From the NCBI GenBank assembly GCA_018262715.1, contig JADFDS010000041.1:85928-149927 (forward strand): DNA of 64,000 nucleotides. Reading direction: 5' to 3'. This document shows positions 52,200 to 61,562 of the stretch, one piece after another. The first letter of the stretch is position 1, and each line of letters begins with the position of its first letter. Both the position numbers and the translations under genes were made by a program. The notes below the pieces were generated by a model. It did no database searches. It saw nothing but the letters and a program-made list of their open reading frames with translations, and was not told the DNA's origin. Source of the stretch: Bacteroidota bacterium (lineage in GTDB: Bacteria > Bacteroidota > Bacteroidia > Bacteroidales > VadinHA17).

Positions 52200-54158
52200 T
52201 CAATATCCAGGGTTCTGATAAGCAGCTTTTTCAGCGGCTGTCATCTCCAGGCCATCCAGTTGGCTTTGAGGTATAGGGCGTAGGTAGTGATATTTCTCAA
52301 TTGTACGGGTCACTGCAACAGGTGTGTGGTCTCCAAGATTTGGGCCACAAATCGTATAAGTGAGTGCCTTGGTTCCCCATGTCTGTGTACGTACAAGGTC
52401 CCACCACCGGACACCTTCACCATAATACTCACGTGAACGCTCATCCAGAATATAATCTACAGTTATGGTTGCTGGTGTAGCAGCAATCATATCTGCACTA
52501 TGGTCCTCAATTTTTGGAGCATTGCCGTTATTGTTCCAACGCCACTTTCCGGCACGTGCACGAATAACGTTGATCAGATCCAATGCGGTTTTTCCTGTTA
52601 CTGTATTTGCACCCTTAGCTGCAGCTTCTGCAGCTATGAAATAGAGCTCTGAGAACTTGGCAATTGGAAAAGGACGTGTAATGCTTCCGTTGGGTTGACC
52701 AAGGCCGACACCATTATCAGTGCGGTAAGTGCCAATCTTGTACCCGCAACCCGGATGTACCAGTCTGCTTATTGCATTGGGAGCTATTACATAATCTGCT
52801 CTTCCCGGCAATACACCAGCACCAATATTACTTTTGTAAACCGAATTAGAGTAATCGATGCCACCAGGATCACTGTCAAGGAATGTTAGTATCGGGTCAC
52901 CCGGATAAACCATCATATCATTCGCATTGTACAGGAACGCATTTGTAACGCCACCTTTATTCCAGTTGCCACGGTACACCGTGACAAAGGTCCCGTCATA
53001 ACGGGAATCATTTGTCTTGTCGGCAAATGTGTTGGTGAATACTTCGATAGGAGGAGCCATACGAGTCCAGGGACGACCCAGATGCTGTTCTGCTTCACGC
53101 TGAACAGAGTTCACTGTTGAAGGATTAGCCCAGGGAGTCTTTGAGCTTGTCATGGTGGTGTAGTTCCATGTCATCATCCAGGCAGCGAAATTGTCAGCAC
53201 CGCCACCTGAAGCATAGGAGAGATTCGCGTCATTCCAGTAGTCACTTGCCTGGGTACGGTCGGCATACAGCACCATTTCTTTGTTACGGTCGTTTGACCC
53301 AAGATTGACATCATAAAAATATGGAAGCAATCCGAAAGGCCCGGGATCATCTATTGCAGCTGTTGCGACATTATAGGCCTCCTGATAATACCAGGCGGCA
53401 TTATGTCCGTCAGGGTCAGTGCGGGGACTATCCGGATATGTAGGGATATCATTTGGATTTTCCAGCCACCATGCATATGTAAGGTAAGCTTTTGACAGGT
53501 AAAGGCGTGCAGCTGTTTTGGTTAAAGTACCTGTTAAACGTCCGGTAGCGGGCAAATCTTCGGCCGCTGCCAGCAAGTCCGGAAATATGGCTTTGGTGTA
53601 AACTTCAGGAACAGTATTTCGCACAGAAGTTCTCACCGGTGAGATGTTGAACGCCAGTTCACCAGAGCCAAAGTCAAGCGGTACCCCTCCAAATGTCTGT
53701 ACAAGATAGAAATAGTGGAATGCCCGGAAGAATCTGGCTTCGGCAATAAGTGCCTCGGAAATTGTCCCTACTGCTGTAGCATTTTCAATGATACCATTTG
53801 CAGTGTTTATAGCAGGGAATGCATTAGACCAGAGCCCTCCGGCATCTGAGGCGCTGGGAGTGATAGGCCCGCCTGCCCCGGAAAGGTCCATGATCTTGAA
53901 GTTACCTGTACCTCCGCTGGCAGCCCAAGTTGCTTCATCAGTGCCGGTCAGGCCATTACTGTAAAAGTATGCATCGCCCCATAAACGTCTGAGTGTGGCG
54001 TATTCAGCTGTTAGACCCCCCATAACGCCTTCCGGTGTTTTGAAAGTCTCAGGTGTATATATAGCACGTGGCTGCTCCTCCAGAATATCAGAGCACGACG
54101 CAAACAGGAGCAACGCAATGGCTGTTCCTAAAACAGAATTTATCAGTTTACGTTTCAT
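52200..54158 (-). CDS. susD: SusD/RagB-family glycan-binding lipoprotein
   Basis: The 652-residue protein has a lipoprotein leader (LLLFASC, Cys 22) and SusD helical TPR-like and C-terminal parts (LINVIRARAGKWRW, YILDERSREYYGEGVRWWDLVRT, and the near-terminal YLRPIPQSQLD). It covers the mouth of the SusC channel and binds the oligosaccharide. It starts 12 bp after SusC. Given GH10, GH30, GH67, GH115 and GH51 around it, the ligand is probably glucuronoarabinoxylan oligomers. A terminator follows. Confidence 0.94.
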   Translation of the reverse strand: MKRKLINSVLGTAIALLLFASCSDILEEQPRAIYTPETFKTPEGVMGGLTAEYATLRRLWGDAYFYSNGLTGTDEATWAASGGTGNFKIMDLSGAGGPITPSASDAGGLWSNAFPAINTANGIIENATAVGTISEALIAEARFFRAFHYFYLVQTFGGVPLDFGSGELAFNISPVRTSVRNTVPEVYTKAIFPDLLAAAEDLPATGRLTGTLTKTAARLYLSKAYLTYAWWLENPNDIPTYPDSPRTDPDGHNAAWYYQEAYNVATAAIDDPGPFGLLPYFYDVNLGSNDRNKEMVLYADRTQASDYWNDANLSYASGGGADNFAAWMMTWNYTTMTSSKTPWANPSTVNSVQREAEQHLGRPWTRMAPPIEVFTNTFADKTNDSRYDGTFVTVYRGNWNKGGVTNAFLYNANDMMVYPGDPILTFLDSDPGGIDYSNSVYKSNIGAGVLPGRADYVIAPNAISRLVHPGCGYKIGTYRTDNGVGLGQPNGSITRPFPIAKFSELYFIAAEAAAKGANTVTGKTALDLINVIRARAGKWRWNNNGNAPKIEDHSADMIAATPATITVDYILDERSREYYGEGVRWWDLVRTQTWGTKALTYTICGPNLGDHTPVAVTRTIEKYHYLRPIPQSQLDGLEMTAAEKAAYQNPGY

Positions 54159-54170
54159 TATTGTTCCTTT

Positions 54171-57100
54171 TTAAAATGACATATTGATACCGATCATGTA
54201 GTTGCGTGTTGCAGGCGTGTTGGTGCCTATGGTCAGCAGTCGTCTCAGTGATCCGGACAAGGGCACTGCAGCATTTTCATTACCGTACGAGTTAGTCTCG
54301 GGATCCATCCCTGATTCCTTCGTATACGGAGAGAACAATACGAACGGATTCTGTACGGTTGCATATACCCTCAGTGTCTTAAATCCAGCTCTTTTTATCC
54401 ACTCGTTGCTATCCAGATAGTACCCGAGTGTAATTGTCCGCACCTTCAAATACGATGCATCAAAGTAGCCCATTGTGCTTCCATACTTAGGATTGTCGCC
54501 ACCAACACCGTTTGGTTTGGGATACCTGGCGTCTGTGTTATCCGGGGTCCAGTAGTCTATCCTTACGTTATTGCCCGATCTTGTGTTCAGGTTGTTCAGG
54601 TAGCTTCCGGATCCGTAAAGAACGCTGTTGAGAATACCGCCTTTCTTGAAGGCACCAATAATGGAGAGGTCTACTCCTTTATATGCCAGACGGGTATTGA
54701 AGCCTCCCATAAAGTCAGGCTCCATTTCAATTATTTGCCTGTCAGCAGCTGTAATTGCTCTTGCAGGAGTGACACCATCGTTAAGGTAATCACCGGTATA
54801 TTTTACCTTAATCATACCAATATTGCCGCCCGGTTCAAGAATATTGAAGTATGGATCATTCTGCTGCCAGATACCAATATTCTCATAATCATAGATAACA
54901 TCAATAGGATGGCCTACAAACCACCAGTTGGTTTCATCCTTCAATTGTCCCGAAGCAAGCTCAACCAGCTTGTTACGATTGGCGTACAGGTTGACACCTG
55001 CTTCCCATGTCCATCCGTTTAGGTTGTCAATAATCACACCGTCTACTGAAAATTCAAGACCTTTATTCTCAGTCTTTCCAATATTGGCCATATAGCTGCC
55101 TACGCCAGAAGTGGATGGCAGCCCGACACTAAGAATAACATCATGGGTATACATTGCGTAATACTCAACAGTTCCTGACAGTCGATTCTTCAGGAGTCCA
55201 AAGTCCAGACCAATATTAAATGTCTTTGAGAATTCCCATCCTAAAGTAGGGTTAGGCAGTTCTGAAACATACATCCCGATAGAATAAACAGTGCCGAAAT
55301 TATAAGGTCTGGTGTTTAACAGACCAAGGGTTTTGTAAGGATCTACAGATTGGTTGGAAGTTTCACCGTAGCCCATCCTCAGTTTAAGAAGATTTATCTG
55401 GCTGATGCTCTTCATGAATTGCTCATTTGCAATATTCCATCCTACCGACACGGCAGGATAGGTATGCCACTTCTGTCCCGGAGCCAGTCTTGATGAACCA
55501 TCAGTACGGGTGGCAACACTTATCATATAACGACTGTCATATGAATACATTACACGGCCCATGTATGATAACAAACCTGTCAGTTCATATCTCTGGTTTG
55601 AAGGATTGACAGTCTTATCCGCAGTGGCCTGTCCCAGGTTGTAGAATTGGAATGCATCGATGGGAATATCTTTGGTTGAAACATTTGAAGAGTTATACAT
55701 AGATTGCTCAGCTGAGAACATTGCCACTGCATTCAACTGATGTTTTCCCGCAAAGGTTTTATCATATGTCAGCAGGTTCTCGGCTGCCCAGTTAATCGTA
55801 TGAGAGTTGCTGATTGAGGCAGTGGAGTTATTGGATGGTGTACCGCTGAAAACTCCTACACCTGTATAGCTTCCATTGTTACTCTGCCGGTAGTTCAAAC
55901 CCAGGTTAATGCGATACTTAAGACCATCTATCCCTGGTATTTTCACTTCACCATAAAGTGCATTGTAAGTTCCGAACGCCCTGTTCTGATCGATATATTT
56001 ATCTCCTAAACCTTCCAATACCTCTCTTGTCGATACCCACTGAGCACCCGAAGTGGCCTGCATGAATCTTTGTTTCAGAGAGCCATCTTCGTTGTAGATG
56101 TTGGCTATAGGTGAATGATCGAGGGCCATTCCTACAGCTCCGAGGTTATTCCCGTTCGTAACTGAGTAATTGGTATTTGTGCTGATACCGAAACGTAAGT
56201 ATTTCCCGATTCCCTGATCAAGTGAACTCCGGATTGAATAACGTGTGTAATCCTGAAGTGGAACAACGGCCTCGTCCTTGTAGTATCCAACACCGAACGT
56301 GTAGTTTCCTGTCTGTGTTCCGCCGGTTATGCCCAAATCATGACTGTTCACCATTCCGGTTTTATACAGCAGATCCTGCCAGTCAGTATCCATATCATTA
56401 GATTCATCCAGCGTGTTAGTGTACTGGTTAGCTGCAGCACGCAGCGCAACAAATTCCGGTCCGTTCATCATTGGGTATTTGGCAAACACCTGCTTCATCC
56501 CAACATAGCTGTCGAGGCTTATCCGTGCCTGCTGACCGGCATAGCCTTTATTGGTGGTTATAAGGATTACTCCGTTTGCTCCTCGCGAACCATAGATGGC
56601 TGTTGAAGAAGCATCCTTAAGAATATCAATACTCTTGATTGCGCTGGGGCTAATGTCACCGATTGATCCTGCAAAGGGTATCCCGTCTATTACAACCAGC
56701 GGATCATTGCTGGCATTAAGTGAACGAGTACCACGAACCCGTATTTGCATTGTTGCACCAGGTTTGGTTGATACCTGTGACATATCAACACCTGAGACAC
56801 GCCCTTGAAGAGCCTGTGAAATATTTGATGACGGTACATCTCTGATTGCATCACCGCCTATTGAAGCTACCGATCCGGTCACATCGCTTTTCCTGGCTGT
56901 TCCGTAACCAATAACTACAATTTCTTCAAGGCCTATGTCACTTGCAGCCAGGGCTAAATTGACAACTGCCTGGGATCCGACTGTAACTTCCTGAGTCGTG
57001 TATCCGACGAAAGAGAATACAAGCACAGGATTGGCTGTCGTCACCACTATTCTGTATTGGCCGTTCGCATCTGAAAGACTACCGTTGTTAGTACCCTTTT

Positions 57101-57320
57101 CCATGATAGTTACCCCTGGCAAGGGGTTGCCATCGCTCTCAGTAATGAGTCCTGTAACGACTCTTTGCTGATTCAGATTCAGTTCCTCAGGATTGGATCC
57201 TGAGGCAAATGCCATCCCTGTCTGCACAAGAATCAGCATTGCAATGAGCGTAATGCTCAAAAGTAGTTTTCCAAAGTATTTCTTTAGCAGAATACCTTGG
57301 GTCAGGGGTTCATTAATCAT
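54171..57320 (-). CDS. susC: SusC/RagA-family TonB-dependent transporter
   Basis: The 1049-residue outer-membrane protein has a long signal segment, a carboxypeptidase-regulatory-like domain (about 50-130, VVTGLITESDGNPLPGVTI), the plug (about 140-255, IVVIGYGTARKSDVTGSV and SIDILKDASSTAIYGSRGANGVILITT), and a 22-strand barrel ending YMIGINMSF. It imports xylan oligomers with SusD, using TonB energy. No anti-sigma-binding N-terminal domain was seen, so control may be through the LacI-type site at 57638 or a hairpin in its leader. Confidence 0.95.
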   Translation of the reverse strand: MINEPLTQGILLKKYFGKLLLSITLIAMLILVQTGMAFASGSNPEELNLNQQRVVTGLITESDGNPLPGVTIMEKGTNNGSLSDANGQYRIVVTTANPVLVFSFVGYTTQEVTVGSQAVVNLALAASDIGLEEIVVIGYGTARKSDVTGSVASIGGDAIRDVPSSNISQALQGRVSGVDMSQVSTKPGATMQIRVRGTRSLNASNDPLVVIDGIPFAGSIGDISPSAIKSIDILKDASSTAIYGSRGANGVILITTNKGYAGQQARISLDSYVGMKQVFAKYPMMNGPEFVALRAAANQYTNTLDESNDMDTDWQDLLYKTGMVNSHDLGITGGTQTGNYTFGVGYYKDEAVVPLQDYTRYSIRSSLDQGIGKYLRFGISTNTNYSVTNGNNLGAVGMALDHSPIANIYNEDGSLKQRFMQATSGAQWVSTREVLEGLGDKYIDQNRAFGTYNALYGEVKIPGIDGLKYRINLGLNYRQSNNGSYTGVGVFSGTPSNNSTASISNSHTINWAAENLLTYDKTFAGKHQLNAVAMFSAEQSMYNSSNVSTKDIPIDAFQFYNLGQATADKTVNPSNQRYELTGLLSYMGRVMYSYDSRYMISVATRTDGSSRLAPGQKWHTYPAVSVGWNIANEQFMKSISQINLLKLRMGYGETSNQSVDPYKTLGLLNTRPYNFGTVYSIGMYVSELPNPTLGWEFSKTFNIGLDFGLLKNRLSGTVEYYAMYTHDVILSVGLPSTSGVGSYMANIGKTENKGLEFSVDGVIIDNLNGWTWEAGVNLYANRNKLVELASGQLKDETNWWFVGHPIDVIYDYENIGIWQQNDPYFNILEPGGNIGMIKVKYTGDYLNDGVTPARAITAADRQIIEMEPDFMGGFNTRLAYKGVDLSIIGAFKKGGILNSVLYGSGSYLNNLNTRSGNNVRIDYWTPDNTDARYPKPNGVGGDNPKYGSTMGYFDASYLKVRTITLGYYLDSNEWIKRAGFKTLRVYATVQNPFVLFSPYTKESGMDPETNSYGNENAAVPLSGSLRRLLTIGTNTPATRNYMIGINMSF

Positions 57321-57849
57321 ACGATTTAGATTTTAAGGTTAAATTTTTTGATGTTGGTTTGGCTGGGATGACTACTCTGGGTAGTCATCTCATCAGAGGG
57401 TTCAGGAATGTTCTTCCCGTTTCAGGGTGATTTGTCATTGATTCGCATGGTTGTTTAAAAGGTCTGTAGTTTATATGTCAATTAAGCTTGGCCAACCAAC
57501 ATTCAGCACCGTGCCGGGAAAACGGTTCTTTAAACTGGAAAACCTTATTCCCTGTCACTATTAAAATCAAAACCCTGCAATACTACCCTTGGAAAATGGT
57601 CTACAACATGGTAAATATAATAAATAATTTTTAAAATGCAACCGATTTCATAAAAATAAAATCTATTCACATCAGGTTCAGATTCATTAAATTCACCTGA
57701 TATGAAACCTTGCCCGTAGAGACTGTTTTTTTCTTGTTTTCGATTTTATGACTATTTTTAGAATCGCTGACGAAAAATCAAAGGTAAACCCGACGTTTAT
57801 TTATTTCATAAATAAGAACTTATCTAATGTTTAACATGATTATAAGGAT
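57321..57849. other. Divergent control region of SusC and GH51
   Basis: The 529-bp gap has no gene. It holds a 9-bp-stem hairpin at 57367-57389 (GATGACTAC/GTAGTCATC) in the SusC leader, 47-69 bp before its ATG; a LacI-type half-palindrome at 57638-57649; and an AT hairpin (TTATTTAT/ATAAATAA, 57797-57815) 35 bp before GH51. The rest is AT-rich with no clear TAnnTTTG box. Confidence 0.65.
57638..57649. promoter_or_regulatory. Second candidate LacI operator
   Basis: GCAACCGATTTC matches the complement of the 34353 site (GCAACCGATTGC) at 11 of 12 positions. It lies 318 bp upstream of SusC and 201 bp upstream of GH51, so the LacI protein may also control this pair. Confidence 0.5.
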
Positions 57850-59355
57850 ATGAAAAGAACACAGTTTTTACCCATTTGCATGATCATCTTCGGTTTTGTT
57901 TCCGGGAATCTTTTTTCCCAGAATCCAACCGTGATCAAAATTGATCCTGACCGCACGATAGCAACAGTTGATCCGAATATCTACGGAGCTTTTGTTGAGC
58001 CTATACGTACAGTGGTATACGGCAACATCTATGATCCCGGATCTTCTTTTGCTGATGAAAACGGTTTCAGGAAAGACGTCATTCAGTTGTTACGTGAGCT
58101 GAAAATACCGGTTGTGAGATGGCCCGGCGGCAATTACGTGTCTGGATATAACTGGGAAGATGGCATTGGCCCGAAGGACCAGCGCCCGGCAAGACTCGAC
58201 CTTGCCTGGCATCAGGTTGAGACCAACCAAATGGGAACAGATGAATACGTCAAGCTTTGCAAACTCATTGGCTCGGAGAATTTTATCTGCATAAATGCCG
58301 GGACTGGCACCCTTGACCAGGCAAGGCACTGGGTTGAGTACTGCAACATTGAAAAAGGCACCTGGTATTCTGACCTCCGGAGAAAGTATGGCAATGAGAC
58401 ACCTTTCAAAGTCAAATACTGGGCACTGGGAAATGAGATCGACGGCCCATGGCAGATGGGACAAAAAAGTGCAGAAGATTATGTGAAGTTCGCCCTTGAG
58501 GCAGCTAAACTGATGCAATGGGTAGATAAAGACATCAAGCTCATCGCCAGTGGCGCCTCAAATTATAAACCCGATAACAACTGGATAGACTGGAATGACC
58601 ATGTACTGACCAAAATGGCAGGAAGCATCGATTACCTCTCAGTGCACAGGTATGCAACAGAGGCCCTGGGAAACGACAGGAGCTTCTCAGGTATGATGTG
58701 CCTTGGCCTTGATCTCGATCAGAAAATAGAGACAGTAAAAGCCCTTATCCTGAAGGCGATGATGAAAACCGGGTCAAAACGGCCTGTATATATCTCATTT
58801 GATGAGTGGTCCGCAGGATTCGGGAACAGCATCACGGCTTCACTGATGGTGGCACAGCACCTCAACTCCTTTATCAGGCATGCCGATATTGTGAAGATGG
58901 CAAATATAACCATGCTTTCAAGCCTCGTGGGATATTCTCCCGAGGGCGCTGATAAAAATGCATTGTTCAAAGCGTTTTACCTGTACAGCAATAATTGCCA
59001 CGGAAAAGCCCTCGATGTCTATGCCAGCTGTGAAAAATACAGCAATGATGTATTCAAAGACATTCCTTATCTCGATGTCACAGCCGTTCTGAATGATGCT
59101 ACCGGAACCATTGTGTTAAATGTGGTCAACAGGCATGAAACAAACCCCATCACGGCAGACATAGTTTTACAGACGGGAGAATTTACCGGAAGTGCAATAG
59201 CCAATGAGGTCAACGGGAAAATTGTTGTCCCCGGCAATCCCAGGGCTTCAGAGCCGGTAAACAGCACTTCAGCTGACATAAAATTCAAGGGCAATACAGT
59301 TAAGTATACTTTCCCGGCTCATTCATTGACACAGCTTATGCTTCCCCTGAAGTGA
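57850..59355 (+). CDS. GH51 alpha-L-arabinofuranosidase, exported
   Basis: The 501-residue enzyme has a signal peptide (about 1-23) and a GH51 barrel with acid/base E196 (YWALGNEIDGPW) and nucleophile E319 (ISFDEWSAGFG), plus a C-terminal beta-sandwich (about 400-501). RWPGGNYVSGYNWEDG is the conserved arabinose-site loop. It removes arabinose side groups from arabinoxylan oligomers. It is divergent from SusC and ends 42 bp from the end of a truncated gluconolactonase-like gene. Confidence 0.93.
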   Translation: MKRTQFLPICMIIFGFVSGNLFSQNPTVIKIDPDRTIATVDPNIYGAFVEPIRTVVYGNIYDPGSSFADENGFRKDVIQLLRELKIPVVRWPGGNYVSGYNWEDGIGPKDQRPARLDLAWHQVETNQMGTDEYVKLCKLIGSENFICINAGTGTLDQARHWVEYCNIEKGTWYSDLRRKYGNETPFKVKYWALGNEIDGPWQMGQKSAEDYVKFALEAAKLMQWVDKDIKLIASGASNYKPDNNWIDWNDHVLTKMAGSIDYLSVHRYATEALGNDRSFSGMMCLGLDLDQKIETVKALILKAMMKTGSKRPVYISFDEWSAGFGNSITASLMVAQHLNSFIRHADIVKMANITMLSSLVGYSPEGADKNALFKAFYLYSNNCHGKALDVYASCEKYSNDVFKDIPYLDVTAVLNDATGTIVLNVVNRHETNPITADIVLQTGEFTGSAIANEVNGKIVVPGNPRASEPVNSTSADIKFKGNTVKYTFPAHSLTQLMLPLK

Positions 59356-59397
59356 AAAGTACTGTTGTCAATGGTCAGAAGGTTGACCATTTGCAGC

Positions 59398-60150
59398 TTA
59401 AATCAGGACCCTGCCGGATTTTAGGTATATGTTGCCCCGGGCATCTATGGTCAATCCATCTGAACCGGATGGTGCAAAAAGGGTCTTGTCCCCAAGCGAG
59501 CCATCAGCATTGATGGTATACTTCCGTGTGGCTCTTCCCATCATGTCTGCCACTAACAGATACTTGCCGTCAGGAGTGCCTGTGATACCGTTTGGTACCC
59601 TGAGATCTTCTATTACCCTGATCAGCTCCCCGGAAGGCTTCAGATAATAAACAGCCCGGATATCCTGTTCCTGTTTATGTCCTGCCTCCCAGTAATCACG
59701 ATGGAAATAGGGGTCGGTGAAGTAGATACCGCCCTTCATGTCCTGCCAGAGATCATTGGGTCCGTTCAAATGAACTCCTCCGAAACCTTTGTCATAGACG
59801 GTAATCAATTCCCCATGGGGAGTGATTTTGATAATGGTGTTATGCTGATCAGCACATGCCAGCAGGTTACCCTCTCGATCGAACCTTGTGCCGTTTGCCC
59901 GCCCGCAATTCTTTTTAAAGATTGTTATTCCTGATTTTTCGTCCCAGGCATAGATCCTGTCGCCGGGCTGATCAGTAAAGAAGACCCTTCCGTCACGGGC
60001 TACAGAGGGCCCTTCAGTAAAGGCATACCCTGAACCGGCTTTTTGAACCCGTGCTCCTTTTGCGATTAATGCTGCAGGATATCGCGGTTCCTGTGCCGCT
60101 GATGAAAATGAAAAAAGAATCATAAGGGTGACCGCAACCAATTCTTTCAT
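59398..60150 (-). pseudogene. SMP-30/gluconolactonase-like gene, C-terminally truncated
   Basis: The 250-residue product has a signal peptide (MKELVAVTLMILFSFSSAAQ) and a six-bladed SMP-30/gluconolactonase propeller pattern (YAFTEGPSVARDGRVFFTDQPGDRIY, GGVHLNGPNDLWQDMKGGIYFTDP, DLRVPNGITGTPDGKYLLVADM). Relatives have about 290-330 residues, but this one stops at DARGNIYLKSGRVLI, in the last blade, 42 bp from the GH51 end. The missing part would close the propeller, so the protein is probably inactive or altered. It could have hydrolysed an aldonolactone. A sequencing frameshift cannot be excluded. Confidence 0.6.
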
Positions 60151-60488
60151 TGCTTGAATCTTTACTTAATTAACACTAAGATGGTTGATTATGGTTTACA
60201 TTGAGTGAAAACATGGAATAACTGGTTCGATCACATGCCGGAATCTGATTTATTTTTGCCGGATTACTTAAAACTGACAGGTGCATTGTTGGCATAATCC
60301 TGAAATATTGAGGATATTTAACCTGATATTTATCTGACCATGGATTTTGCTCCGGTTATAAAGGGTCAGTCAAACCCGATTGCCGACGGGCAGGGTAAAC
60401 AGCTACTCCGCCTGGCCGACGGGCTGTACCTTATAGGTTGAAACGGGGTACATAAACATTACGACTTATCAACCTTTGACAACAAATT
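60151..60488. other. Intergenic stretch before the oxidative sugar cluster
   Basis: 338 bp without a recognised gene. A 33-codon open frame (60340-60441) with no family likeness is not considered real. A weak LacI-like site (AAACCCGATTGC, 60372-60383) lies 105 bp before the aldo/keto reductase; the gap probably holds divergent promoters. Confidence 0.4.
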
Positions 60489-61529
60489 ATGGAAGGCCGG
60501 TCAATTGGAAAAACGGGAATCAGCATACCCCCGGTAATATTTGGCACCAGCGCCCTGGGGAATCTTTATTCCGCTCTCAGCGATGAAACAAAAACAGAGA
60601 TAATAAAAGAGTGCCTTCTGAATGTACCAGGGCCGGTAGCCTTCGATACCGCCGGCAAGTATGGTGCAGGATTGGCACTTGAAAAACTCGGTGATATCCT
60701 TTGCAGGCTGAACGCTGAGCCTGAAGATGTAATAATCAGCAATAAGCTTGGCTGGCTACGCACTCCCTTACTGACTGCCGAACCTGCTTTCGAAAAAGGC
60801 ATATGGTTTGGCATTAAAAACGATGCCCGGCAGAATATCTCATACGACGGTATCCTGGAATGCTGGGAACAGGGCAACAGGCTTCTCGGTGGAAAATACA
60901 AACCCGGACTCGTTTCGGTCCATGATCCTGATGAGTTTCTTGCCGCTTCGCGTGATCAGCGCGACTTTAATATACACCTTAATAATATACTTGATGCGTA
61001 TAAGGCTCTCGACAATCTCAGGTCGGAGGGCGAGGTAAAGGCAGTGGGGATTGGTGCAAAGAACTGGAAGACCATACAGTTGATTGCCGGTGAAACCCGG
61101 CTAGACTGGGTGATGTTTGCCAACAGCATGACAATTTACAGACACCCTGAAGATCTTCTCGTATTCATGGGAAAGCTTCATTCAATGGGTATTGCCATAA
61201 TAAACTCCGCTGTGTTTCATGCCGGGTTCCTGACCGGGGGAGATTATTTCGACTATGTTCGAATCAAACCCGATTCGGAGGAGAACAAAGCAAAATTCAG
61301 GTGGCGGGAGGATTTCTTTGCGGTTTGCAGAAAATACAATATCGTTCCTGCAGATGCCTGCGTGCAGTTTGCCATTACACCCCCCGGTGTTGTCAGTATT
61401 TCACTCAATACATCTGATCCCGGCCGGGTAAAAAGCAACGTTGAATCAGTTGAACGCCAGATCCCCGTGGAGTTTTGGCGCGAGATGATCAGCAATGGAT
61501 TGATCGATGGCGATTATCCATATCTTTAA
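60489..61529 (+). CDS. Aldo/keto reductase, aldose dehydrogenase-like
   Basis: The 346-residue AKR-fold enzyme has the full catalytic tetrad: D53 and Y58 (FDTAGKYG), K86 (ISNKLG), H145 (SVHDPDE). It is closest in character to L-fucose/D-threo-aldose and pyridoxal dehydrogenases that oxidise a free sugar to its lactone with NAD(P)+. It is cytoplasmic. It heads a cluster with a zinc dehydrogenase (33-bp gap) and a lactonase-type amidohydrolase, which fits an oxidative non-phosphorylated aldose route. The sugar is not known. Confidence 0.85.
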   Translation: MEGRSIGKTGISIPPVIFGTSALGNLYSALSDETKTEIIKECLLNVPGPVAFDTAGKYGAGLALEKLGDILCRLNAEPEDVIISNKLGWLRTPLLTAEPAFEKGIWFGIKNDARQNISYDGILECWEQGNRLLGGKYKPGLVSVHDPDEFLAASRDQRDFNIHLNNILDAYKALDNLRSEGEVKAVGIGAKNWKTIQLIAGETRLDWVMFANSMTIYRHPEDLLVFMGKLHSMGIAIINSAVFHAGFLTGGDYFDYVRIKPDSEENKAKFRWREDFFAVCRKYNIVPADACVQFAITPPGVVSISLNTSDPGRVKSNVESVERQIPVEFWREMISNGLIDGDYPYL

Positions 61530-61562
61530 GCTGAATTGTAATCTGTTATAATAAATCCTGAA

